This document shows positions 24,401 through 36,900 of a stretch of DNA of 64,000 nt, piece after piece. The number at the start of each line of letters is the position of its first letter. Position 1 is the first letter of the stretch. A program made the position numbers and the translations under genes. The DNA comes from Lamellibrachia columna (taxonomy: Eukaryota > Annelida > Polychaeta > Sabellida > Siboglinidae), in the NCBI GenBank assembly GCA_963662155.1, contig OY759263.1:19183047-19247046 (forward strand). Reading direction: 5' to 3'. Below the pieces are notes generated by a model. The model saw nothing but the letters and a program-made list of their open reading frames with translations, was not told the origin of the DNA and searched no databases.

Positions 24401-27400
24401 TTATGCGAAGTGGCATACTACATGGTTTGGCCAGATAGAAAATTTATGCGTAAACCAGGCTTCATTCGTACACCTCAACTTGTGTAATTTTTGTTTCTAT
24501 TCGATCAGAATAAAGTTATTGAAAAAAAATTATGATTCCTCCTATCTGTGATGCACACTAATCTCAACTAATGAAAATGTGCCCGCCATTATGATGTAGA
24601 CGTAACCTTTCGTCTCACTGTTAATTTTTGATGAAAATGTAAAAAAAAATGATATCAGAAAGCATAGATTCAACATGACATTTTCTATAATATCAGTATT
24701 GTTAAGGTGACATTTGATTTGTACCAGCATTGACACTTGAAAGTGAAAACATTTTAACGGGTAGACATGATTTTCCCCCGAGTTTTGACCCTTCGTTGTT
24801 CGCCACACATTGCATTACCGAAGTTATTAGTTTTGTATTGTAAGCATATGTAAGATATTTTTTGCATATCATGGTACTGAACGAATGAAAATTCTCCCAC
24901 TAATATGAATTTAAACATATCCTTTCGCCTAGCTGTCATATTTTCCCCCGAGTTGATCCAGGGAAATAAAATTATGTCACAAACATTCAAATAAAAACAA
25001 AACAAAACCACATAACTAATGACAACATGTGACAAATTGACAAAATAATAAATTTCCATATTTTCAAAATACTATATTGCTCTAAGTGTCATTCACATCC
25101 CTCTTATATGTTGTGTACTTATTGTATGTATCGTTGTCCTTGGACATGTGCGAACATGTGAGATTGTGGCATTAAATAAAAAAATTCTATTTGGTAAAAA
25201 ATGGCAGTGTGTTTATAAAACGTTTGCCTGACCCTATTTGATTATGCACAATGCTCACGCGTGTTGTGCAGCGATGTGTGCATGACTTCTTTTGTGTGCT
25301 TTGTTTACATATTTGAAGCAAAGTGATTGAAAATGGTCAAATATATAACAAGCACTCAGTCGTACTGAGATTTGGTGAACCTGATGCTGATTTAAAGTAT
25401 TTCGAATTTAGTGTAAAGATGATTTACATATAACTTTAATATATGTTAGCTGCTATGACACAACGGCACAGTAACACTAAAGAAAGTAATGCATGTTTTG
25501 AATGAGAATAATAGTATTGTGATAGAATGTAGCATTGTGATAGTAGTTTGTGATAATGATCTATGATAATTATACTCTATGTTAATGGTATCATGTGATA
25601 ATAATCTCTGTTTATAATTTGCAATAATAATCTGGAATTTTAAATTGCAAAAATAATTTATTATGATCATTTGTGATGATCAGTTGTGATGATCATTGGT
25701 AATGATGATTTGTGATAATAACTTTGTGATAATTATTTGTGATCATAAATTGTCATAATGATTTGTGACAATGATTTTTTATAATAATTTTTATAATGAT
25801 TTTATATATTGATTTTTTATCGTGATTTTTTATTATATTTTGTAGTAAATTTTTATTGGAATTTGTTATAATGTGAGTAGATGAAGACCGAGATCGGAAG
25901 GAGAGGAAACACCGTGAGAACGCAGACGCTGATCGCAAGGATCGTGTTCGGGACAAGGATAGGGATCGTGACAGGGAAAAAGATAGGGATAGGCGTGATA
26001 GAGAGAAAGGAGGAAAGGAGAAGGACAGATCTGAGAGACATCGTTCAAAGCAAGACCCTGAGGTGTGTGATCATTTATGGATACCTGTACAGTTGATTAC
26101 AGTCACTCTCGGACAGCCCCAAATGGTTTCCATAGTATAGAGGAATAGGACATTAGTCCCACTAATAAGGTCACCTCTTTATTCAGTCATATGGTCAGTA
26201 ACCGAGTGCAAAACAGCGAGATTCCCCCCAGCTTATGACCAGTAAGCTGTGGAAAATGATAACACAAGCAACACCCCAGTTGTCTTAAGTAACATTACTA
26301 TTTGTTTTTAGTCATTGTCTCAATGTTAGTTCTCTGCCTGGTTGAATGGTATTTCTGCCCTGACAAAGGTTAAAGATAGTTCAGTCAGTGTATTACTTTG
26401 AAACCGGCATTTTCATTCAGTCGAACCCGTATTCCATGCGGTATGTTACGTCTTCAATTGACAATAACTGAAGCTTCCAAAACTATGTAAATGTCACCGA
26501 ATTTGAATGAAAAGACAAACATTCGACACATCATGACACACTATTGTACTACTTCCTTCCATGAGGAATGTGCATGTCTGGAAGAGCAAATCATAAAGTC
26601 AGTCAGTGTTATATCCACACGAATGCATTTCTTGCGTGTAGTGTACGGAACGTGCATGTGTTCTCGTAGCGGAAATAAATTAAGCATGAGTTTAAATTAT
26701 GATAGTAGTTATTAAGGTTCAACACTAGCTGTAATGTGGCACAAGGCCTGCTAACACAAGGAGAGTCTTAACACAGTCTTTCAACAGTATGTGTTTTAGA
26801 TGCACCAACAAAAAACGGATACCGTATATCATATAAAATATACGGTACCTGCAGTATACCATATAGAGCCGTGCACTACACAACACTGGCACTAGTGCAG
26901 TATGTATTTTTATAACTTGCTTCAAACTGTTGCCCGGTTAGAAGAGGCAGACATTCTGGCTAGTTCAGTGGCATTATTGTCCAGTGCAGTACTTTAAGTT
27001 AGCTCGCTGTATTGTTTGTTAAAACGTTGTCATTGGTTGAAGTTTAGTTCAGCCTTTAGTAGTGTGGGGGCATTGCAAGCCAGGGGGCATTGCTAGCCAG
27101 GGGGCATTGAAAGCCAGGGGGCGTTGCAATCCAGGTGGGACAGTTCTGCTTGTACGCATTGAAGGGGGAGGATGTAAGAGGGGAACAGAGACGTAGGTAG
27201 TAAAATAAATAAATATAAACAACAAAAATTAATATTTTGGGAGTTTTTACCATAACTGCAGAAACTAGGGAAGAAAGGTATTGCTGCCACATGGTTTCTG
27301 TCGTAAGGGCAGAAACCTGCCAACCCTGGGTCGCTTATTGTGATAATTATGATAAGTTCAGATTATTTCTGGTCGTGAGAGTCAATGATTTTGGATGGTT

Positions 27401-30400
27401 GTATGATCAGTTAAGGTAGGTGGCATATCACTTAGAAATCAAATAGATTATTGTTACTCTTTACAAAAAGCATAATATGAATCACAGTATTCTTTTAACG
27501 ACAACTTACTGAACATTTTGGCTGCCGTTGGCAGCCTTCATTAGGAATTCTGGGACAACTAGTTCTTTTTCTGTTAGCCAGTTGGCCTTGCAAGCAGACA
27601 GTCCCATACGTGGCTAAGTTGGTATCCCCCCTCATCTTGATTCACGAATGTAGTCATTTTGCTGATCCAGGTGGCCTCATTGATCCATCCTGAGTTCATT
27701 GTTTCTCCCCCTCGGTCAATGATGCAATTGTTTCTGCTTGCCAAAAAATCCTTACAGAATGGCTTTGAATTCCTTTATGATGGTAAACAAATTCCCACAT
27801 TTTTTTCGGAGGGTTATTTCAAACAAAGAAATCTAACGCAGCATGTTACATTACAGAATGGCGAGAGACGAAGAGATGACAGAAAGAAAACAAATGATGA
27901 GAAATCAGGCAGTCGAGAGCAGGTGAACGCTTCACGTAGCAGCGAAGACCGTCGTCATCGACGTCACCGCGACGATGGCGAGAGACGAAGTGAAGACAAA
28001 GAGAGGCACAGGAGAACCAGGGATGAAGATGAAGGGAGGGAGAAGAAACACCGCAGTCATCGGGAGAGGGAAGAGGAGGGGGGAAAGAGCCGGCGACATC
28101 GCGATGATGACGTGGAAAAGAAACATTCAAAAGACGAGCAAGTAATTAATTGCACTGCTTTAAAAGGAATGTACAGCGATTTTCACTGGATGATTCATTG
28201 GTCTATCAGAAATTGCCAATATGCCAATAATAATAAATAGTTATAAATACTAATACATTCAGTGTTACAATATGCTGCAAACAGTCAGCACTGAAAATGA
28301 AAGATGACATCTATCAACAAGTGGAGGAAATCTGTGATTTATGCTAGTTTTATACATTTTCTGACAGTCATATACTACAGCAATACAGATTAACACACGA
28401 AGTGTAACATTGTTAATTTAGATGTACCATATTCGACCTATTAGTACGTGCCCTAATTAGTGTACACCCCTTTTTTAATCAGCAGGATCCATAATTGTAA
28501 TTTGACTGGTGTGGAATAACTGAAAAGTGTCACCAACTGGTGTTAAACAATTGGCACCACTTTTCAGTTGTTCTACGTAAGTTCTACACTAGTCACCAGA
28601 TGACACCACTAGTGTTAGACAGTTACCTTATTGTCTAGAGAAAAAAAATTTGGTGAACGCTTGTAAGAACAGATTCATTGATATATTTCCATGGCACTAT
28701 TTTTTCAAGCGTATTGTGTGCTTATTAAGTCGAATACGGTGCATTGAGATGGAACAGTTCTAAGGATTGTTATGATTTTATGCGAAACGCCCATCTAGCT
28801 GCGCATCGGTTAATCACCAGGAATTGTTGTACATTTCTTTTTAAAGATATTTTATTTAACCATATTGACATAGTTGTGCACATGGTATCAAGAAAACGCC
28901 ACACCAAAGAGACATACCTGCAAACAAAAATACATATATATATATGAACATAGCAATGGTTTCTTATAATTTTTTTGCTTTTCGCAGTTTTATAAATTAC
29001 GTAGATTGACTGTACATTGTTAATTAGTCAGTGCTCACTACGTATTTGACATGACATGGAAAATGACAGTTGCTGTTTCGGTTGCATGTTTGTTTTGCAT
29101 GCGTGTTTAGGGAGAAGACCGGAAACACCGATCCCACCGTGACCGAGATCCAGATAGAAACAAGCAAAGGCCCAGCAATAAGGTAAGCTGGAATGTTTCA
29201 AGCTCCCCCTCAAATGATTTAGCTCATCGTGAATCAGGTTTCGTCGATTAAGGTTAAGTAACATGTGCAGGCAGTTTAATAAAAGAATGCATGTGTTTGT
29301 TAAACTTATCAAAAGAATTTACTTTGATCATTAGATCGGGTAACTTGTTTAAAGTGTAAATAGATGTGTTTCATAGTATTTAGAGATGGAGCCACTTTGT
29401 TATTTTTCCGATGATATTTCAACAGACCCAGTAAAAATAATTTAACAGTTTGTCCGATGATTTCGCCAAAACTAAATAACAAATTTGCACAAACACGTTA
29501 ACAAGTCATAGTGAATACCAGGTAGGATTAGATTTTTCGTTAAATGAATCTAAAATGAAACAACCGAAAAATCTAATTCAGGATGAACCTTTAATTGCCA
29601 GTTGTATCTATGTATGTCCCTTTGTCTAGGACCAGAAGAAGTGTCCACTAGACCATAGTTTAGTTTAGTCTGTTTACATCAGATATTAAGAAGTACTAGT
29701 TCTCCTGGCAGACAAGGAATGACTGTAGGATACAGCCGACCAGATGACTGCACGAATACTGCTCGTGTAAACGTTTTAAGAACAGAATAGGCCAAACATG
29801 CTGGGTGCATAGGAAGAAGGGTTGTGTGTAGTTATAATTATTTAAGGAATTTAATAAGCTACTAATAACGTCGGCAAAATGCTATCTGGGCGTGGTTATT
29901 TTGACAGCAAAGTGGTAAAAAAAAAAAATTTAAGAAGCAATTTTTTATGTCAACTATTACTTTGTTACTTATATAAACTTTTAATTGTTGATTATTTTAG
30001 TCATTGGTGGACACTGATATCTGATTCAACTGAGTTGTTTATATCCATTCTGTTCCTTCTTTGGGATTATCGAAGCAACTTTTGTGTATGTCTCCCAACA
30101 ATGCATTTTCTGGATATGTCTTCATTAACCATTTCAGTGCTGTGGCCCTCGTGTGTTGTAACCACCAAATACTGCATTCCCAGTGGCTTTGTAAAAAAAT
30201 CGATTATGTCACTTCAAACCAAGATTTGGGCAGCAACAATGTATTTTACAAAGAAGACCACCGTATGTATTATGAAAGTAGAATAATCAACAAGTAAAAC
30301 AAGCCAGACAATTTTAGTTATTTATCGTTGTGGTAACCAACCATCCAATAATTACGTCACTTCACCATCAAAGTAGCGATCACATATACTGGCACTATTT

Positions 30401-30916
30401 GTATCTAGTTCGCCGCCGTTGTTAACTTGTCTGTCTAACTCTAAGCAAGGTATAGCACGGTAAATCACCATCGCTATCAGAAGTAACATCGTTCGCCATT
30501 GTTGCTGTCGTAAATTTTGACAACCAGTTACATAAAACCGCAAAAATCTTGAAACATACATTGAGCGATAATCCACGATTACTCTTATTGAAATGCTAAA
30601 GCTTTTGCCTTAACATATATGATAAGTGGCAACAGATAGTGGAAAATTGTGAGTAAAAACAATTTTAATAGTTTTAATTTTAATACCGTAGCGTCAGAGA
30701 CTGCACAGCTGGTGTAACGGCCTGGCGTACTGAAGTCTCTGCTTTGATCTAGAATATGGATTACTAATTATTACTGTCGTTATAATTAGCACAATTGCTG
30801 CAGGACTCCACGACACACACCAAGTCTCAGCCCGACGTTACCAAGGAAAAGAAGAAAGCAGACAAGTCAGTTAAACGTTTATTATTATTTATGTAGCTAT
30901 TCAGTATTTTTTATAT

Positions 30917-30973
<57 letters not shown>

Positions 30974-33900
30974 TATTGTAATATATACTATTGTAATATA
31001 TATATCTTATTATATATATATATATATATATACCGTATAATTCCCAATAGTAGCGCACTACCTAATAGACGCACACCCCCACAAACCATGCGCAAAAGCA
31101 TAGATTTTCAAGAGTGAAGGCTCGCTAAACGCAAATGACAGCAATACTGCAGCAGCTGGCATCACCTTGCGGACTAGCTTTTATTTATTTTATCGCTTAC
31201 TCGCCATCAGCAAAGCATGCAAGTTTGAACTGTCTATTTAATGATGCTCAAGGAATCGAGTGGTGGCCGGCGGTTGTTGTTTGTCTGGAATTTCAAAAAC
31301 CGCGAACAAATGTGCTTTTTCAGTGTCTGTCTCGTGCGTTTTGTAGTCACAGTAGCGTGTCGATCGAGTGTCGTTTTGTAGTCACAGTAGCGTGTCGATC
31401 GAGTGTCGTTTTGTAGTCACAGTAGTGTGTCAATCGAGTATCATTTGGTTTGGTAGATGCGCTGAAACTGCATCTTTGCTAAGTGCAAAACAAACAACGC
31501 AACACCTCATTGTAGGTTTACATTAAGTTTATTTAGCATCATCAAAACAATTCGAAGCACATGTAGATTGAACAAAATACATCACGCAAAAAAAGAGCTA
31601 GTTATGAAATAGATCGGTGATCAATGACAGTTCCAGAGTCATCCCGTAGAAACACCCTGTATTCGTCGCATAATTCACAGTGGTGCCACTCTGTGAATTA
31701 GCTATGATTTAGAGGCTGATTTCACCCATAGCGGCAGATCATGACTCGGGCCACGTTTGAGAACTAACAGATGCGCACCCTAGCCTTCGCACTCACACAC
31801 TGCGCGTCTATAGGGAATAATACGGTATATATGTTATGCTTTAATTTATTATAATTTACTTAACTAACTAATTATATAGCACCTGAATTGACTTTTCCAG
31901 ATTTATGGTGCTATATAAATGTACTATTATTATTATCATTATTATAAATTTACGACAACAAAACCTGGCATTGTTAGTTACTATTTTAATCTCAAAAATT
32001 ACTTCTGTGTTGTTTGTTGTTTTTTCTACTAGGCCTCTGAAAATATCTTTTTTTGCAATCGGTGTGGTTTTTCTGATAGCATATAAACTGAAAATGTGTT
32101 TCTTTATTTTCAGAATTCCAACAGAAACAAAGGTATGTCAGTTGCAATATGCTTTTGTGTGCATCTCATGAGATGACGTCGGAATGAAAGTGTTAAACCT
32201 GTGTTTTCATTCTAGTGTTTATTCTTGAATGTACAGATATCGTATCCTGAAACTGTCATTCTCAGCACAATCTTTGGCTCTCTCTCTCATGCCATACTAT
32301 CAGTAATTTTTGGTTCACCCTTAAACTGTGTTGTGATACTGTGCTACGAACATATCATACAATCTTAAGTACACTCAACACTCGCTTGCATAAACAGGGA
32401 AGACATTTTCACAATCCCTTGAGCAAACTGAGTCAAGATTATGTGATTTTGTTTACATTAACTGGTCGTAGGATCATTATTTACAAACTGGGTAATAGTG
32501 AGCTTTTTATTTGGGCATAGTGACACTCATATTGGGTCATAGTGATCCTTACACTGGGTCACGCTGACACGTTGGGTCATACTGACACGCTGAGTTACAC
32601 TGACTCTTACTCAGCGAGTGTAGGACAAAAAACCCTGGATAATACCCCCCCGGACAAAACCCACTAGGACAAAAAAACAGACAAAACCCATCTAGGACGA
32701 AAAACTCGAACAAAACCCCCATTTTACAAATAAATTTTGTTGTTGTTATTATTGGAAATAAATAACTGGAACATCGGTGTATATAAAAAAAATGTATATT
32801 ATTTATTGTTGTTGAAATCATCGTACAAGCATCATTCAATAAAGTCACTTCATTCAATAAAGTCACTTCATTCAATAAAGTCACTTCATTCAATAAAGTC
32901 ACTTCATTCAATAAAGTCACTTCATTCAATAAAGTCACTTCATTCAATAAAGTCACTTCCACCGGATACAGAAGCCAACAGCCTTCAGGGTTTCAGTTAC
33001 TGTCCTGCGCCCATCGCGAAGACCTGTACACAGCGTCAGGAGTGTCTGCTGGAGTTTCTTGGTGGAGAGGTGTACACACATCTTAGGGCACTGTCCCCGT
33101 GAATCCACAAGTATAGCTGTCTCTACATTGAGCTGGTCTTTACATAAGTTTGCTATCAGCTATTCTAGGTGGTGGGATGTCAGCAACAAACCAACGATTG
33201 GAAATCACGGTTCCAAGACTCGCAGACGTTGTTGGTTGTGGACTTGCCCTGGGGTGTGGTGTAATGGCAGTTCCACAGCTCTGGAGGGAACATCGGAGGA
33301 ATCCGGCGCATGCGAATAGGTGTGACAACGCCATCCAGTCCAGGTGGTCTCTGTATACGACAGAATGTACCATTGACGTAGGTGAAACAGAAGTAATCGA
33401 CGAGTGGCTCAAGGAAATCTGGAGTGTTCTCTCAGAGATAGTCCAGCCCTTCCCTCACCTTGTCCATCAAGGATGCCACAGAACAGCTTGATATCCTCAT
33501 TTGCACGGTACAACGTGACCAGTCCAAGGTTCTGAACCTTACGCCAGGTGCTGTGCATCAAGTGGTAGCAGCATCCTTGAGTCTGGATATGTGGGTCTAG
33601 TGTGGGTCTAGATCTGGCTGGAAACCGAACTCTGTGCAGGTGTCGATGACAACGATGAGGAGTTTCTCGTAGGCAGCTTGCATCTTGTTCGGGATTAATG
33701 CATATACACAGCTAATGGCTGAATCCCCAAGTTTTGCACGGATCACAAAGAGCTGGTGGAACAACAGTGGAGCCGAGTCAAATGTTCCATCCATGTGCCA
33801 TGTGTCAGCACTGGCGAGATGTCCTGTCTCTGACGCGAAGACCAACATCCTATCAATGTCTTCCCCACTATCATGGATCAGGAATGGTTTGGGGTCGGTT

Positions 33901-36900
33901 CCTCCTGTAGTCTTCCATCCTTCGCTGATCATAAGCTGCTGGATGGTTACACTTGGCGTTCTCATGATGTAGTGAATGTTTGATCAATTCCGTTGCGCCC
34001 ATAGCTGCACGGACATCAACGGTAACCTCACTACTGTGGTCACTAAGTAGTTGACCCGGAGTGTCCTGTGTAGTCCTGGCTGTCTCCTTCAGTGTGACAC
34101 GGACATCAATGGTAACCTCACTACTGTGGTCACTAAGTAGTTGACCAGGAGTGCCCTGTGTAGTCCTGGCTGTCTCCTTCAGTGTGACATGGACATCAAT
34201 GGTAACCTCACTACTGTGGTCACTAAGTAGTTGACCCGAAGTGCCCTGTGTAATCCTGGCTGTCTCCTTCAGTGTGACACAGACATCAACGGTAACCTCA
34301 CTACTGTGGTCACTAAGTAGTTGACCCGGAGTGCCCTGTGTAATCCAGGCTGTCACCTTCAGTGTGACACGGACATCAATGGTAACCTCACTACTGTGGT
34401 CACTAAGTAGTTGACCCGGAGTGCCCTGTGTAATCCTGGCTGTCACCTTCAGTGTGAACGGACATCAATGGTAACCTCACTACTGTGGTCACTAAGTAGT
34501 TGACCCGGAGTGCCCTGTGTAATCCTGGCTGTCACCTTCAGTGTGACACGGACATCAATGGTAACCTCACTACTGTGGTCACTAAGTAGTTGACCCGGAG
34601 TGCCCTGTGTAGTCCTGGCTGTCTCCTTCAGTGTGACATGGACATCAACGGTAACCTCACTACTGTGGTCACTAAGTAGTTGACCTGGAGTGCCCTGTGT
34701 AGTCCTGGCTGTCACCTTCAGTGTGACACGGACATCAACGGTAACCTCACTACTGTGGTCACTAAGTAGTTGACCCGGAGTGCCCTGTGTAATCCTGGCT
34801 GTCTCCTTCAGTGTGACACGGAGATCAACGGTAACCTCACTACTGTGGTCACTAAGTAGTTGACTTGGAGTGTCCTGTGTAATCCTGGCTGTCTCCTTCA
34901 GTGTGACACAGACATCAACGGTAACCTCACTACTGTGGTCACTAAGTAGTAGACCCGGAGTGTCCTGTGTAATCCTGGCTGTCTCCTTCAGTGTGACACA
35001 GACATCAACGGTAACCTCACTACTGTGGTCACTAAGTAGTTGACCCGGAGTGCCCTGTGTAGTCCTGGCTGTCTCCTTCAGTGTGACACAGACATCAACG
35101 GTAACCTCTCTACTGTGGTCAATAATTAGTTGACCCGGAGTGCCCTGTGTAGTCGTGGCTGTCTCCTTCAGTGTGACACGGATATCAACGGTAACCTCAC
35201 TACTGTGGTCACTAAGTAGTTGACTTGGAGTGTCCTGTGTAATCCTGGCTGTCTCCTTCAGTGTGACACAGACATCAACGGTAACCTCACTACTGTGGTC
35301 ACTAAGTAGTTGACCCGGAGTGTCCTGTGTAGTCCTGGCTGTCTCCTTCAATGTGACACAGACATCAACGGTAACCTCACTACTGTGGTCACTAAGTAGT
35401 TGACCCGGAGTGCCTTGTGTAGTTGGTATGGGGAGTAGTTGACCCTGAGTGCCCTGTGTAGTTGGTATGGGGAGTAGTTGACCCGGAGTGCCCTGTGTAG
35501 TTGGTATGGGGAGTAGTTGACCCGGAGTGCCCTGTGTAGTTGGTATGGGGAGTAGTTGACCCGGAGTGCCCTGTGTAGTTGGTATGGGGAGTAGTTGACC
35601 CGGAGTGCCCTGTCTAATTGGTATGGGGAGTATTTGACCCGGAGTGCCCTGTCTAGTTGGTATGGGGAGTAGTTGACCCGGAGTGCCCTGTGTAGTTGGT
35701 ATGGGGAGTAGTTGACCCGGAGTGCCCTGTGTAGTTGGTATGTGGAGTAGTTGACCCGGAGTGCCCTGTGTAGTTGGTATGGGGAGTAGTTGACCCGGAG
35801 TGCCCTGTGTAGTTGGTATGGGGAGTAGTTGACCCGGAGTGCCCTGTGTAGTTGGTATGGGGAGTAGTTGACCCGGAGTGCCCTGTATAGTTGGTATGGG
35901 GAGTAGTTGACCTGGAGTGCCCTGTCTAGTTGGTATGGGGAGTAGTTGACCCGGAGTGCCCTGTGTAGTTGGTATGGGGAGTAGTTGACCCGGAGTGCCC
36001 TGTGTAGTTGGTATGTGGAGTAGAGGTAACAGATCTCTGGATCTCGAAAGACAAAACAAATGATATATGTAGGGTACATTGTGCATAATTATGTCTTATT
36101 TATACATGAATTTTACCCAATACAATCAATCAATGTGTAGTGATTTCAGATACTTAAATAAGCTATATACTTATATAGCTTATTACTCATTGCTACATCG
36201 AATTGCTTTGAACAATTAACTTCCTGTAAGTCAGTAGTGATTGTTCCGTTGCAAGACTTTGATGACCTCTGTGAACATTCCCATCGCATTGTACATTTGT
36301 TGACATCCTTCCTGGTGTACATATAGTCTTGATACAGTAGTTTAGATCCACCCATGTTATTCTTGATGACTTCCATATTGCAGTAGTAAAACACGTATTG
36401 ATGTGTATTCACGATGACACTAAGATTTTTAACCTTGATATATACTCCAGTTATCTCTGAACTGCTCATGGCTTCTTTGTCTGCGTTGATTACAGAAGCA
36501 AAACCAATCCACGGTGTCTTGATCACAGGAACATCATCCAATTGATAATTCTTTCAAGAAACTGCTCATGGATAATTGAAAATTACTTGATCCTTTGATC
36601 ATCCAATTGAATTTACATTGTGCTAATTGACGTATCAAGCAAATGTCAACATAATGTATGTGTAAACAATGGGGGTTTGGCCATTTTTCTGCTAAGGTGA
36701 GCGGGTTTTGTCTGGGGGAGTTGTCCAAGTGGGTTTTGTCTGGGGGGGGTTTGTTTGTATAGCGACTCTTACACAGGCCTGGGGTCTATTACATTGCAAT
36801 GTAATCTATTACTATTACTTCATTTTCTTTCTATTACCGTTACATGCTGAAGGCAATGCAATATGTTACTGTTACATTGTAAGCTATTACTATTAAATTT

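Larger units (their letters stand above)
32611..36763 (-). mobile_element. Mutator-like element (MULE) with FLYWCH-type transposase, 4.15 kb
   Basis: Flanked by a perfect 9-bp duplication GACTCTTAC (32602-32610 and 36764-36772), the size typical of Mutator elements. Long termini (about 32640-32735 and 36665-36740) are inverted, sharing GGACAAAACCCACT/AGACAAAACCCACTTGG and CAAACCCCCATT. The transposase is on the minus strand: FLYWCH finger at the 5' end, a tandemly expanded middle, and the MULE catalytic domain at 33165-33965. Frame breaks and a stop make it inactive. It lies in the intron between the microexon at 32114 and the giant exon. Confidence 0.88.

Noticed and set aside
29879..30286. 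135-codon plus frame in intron 6
   Set aside because: No recognisable family, hydrophobic AT-rich composition and no supporting signals.
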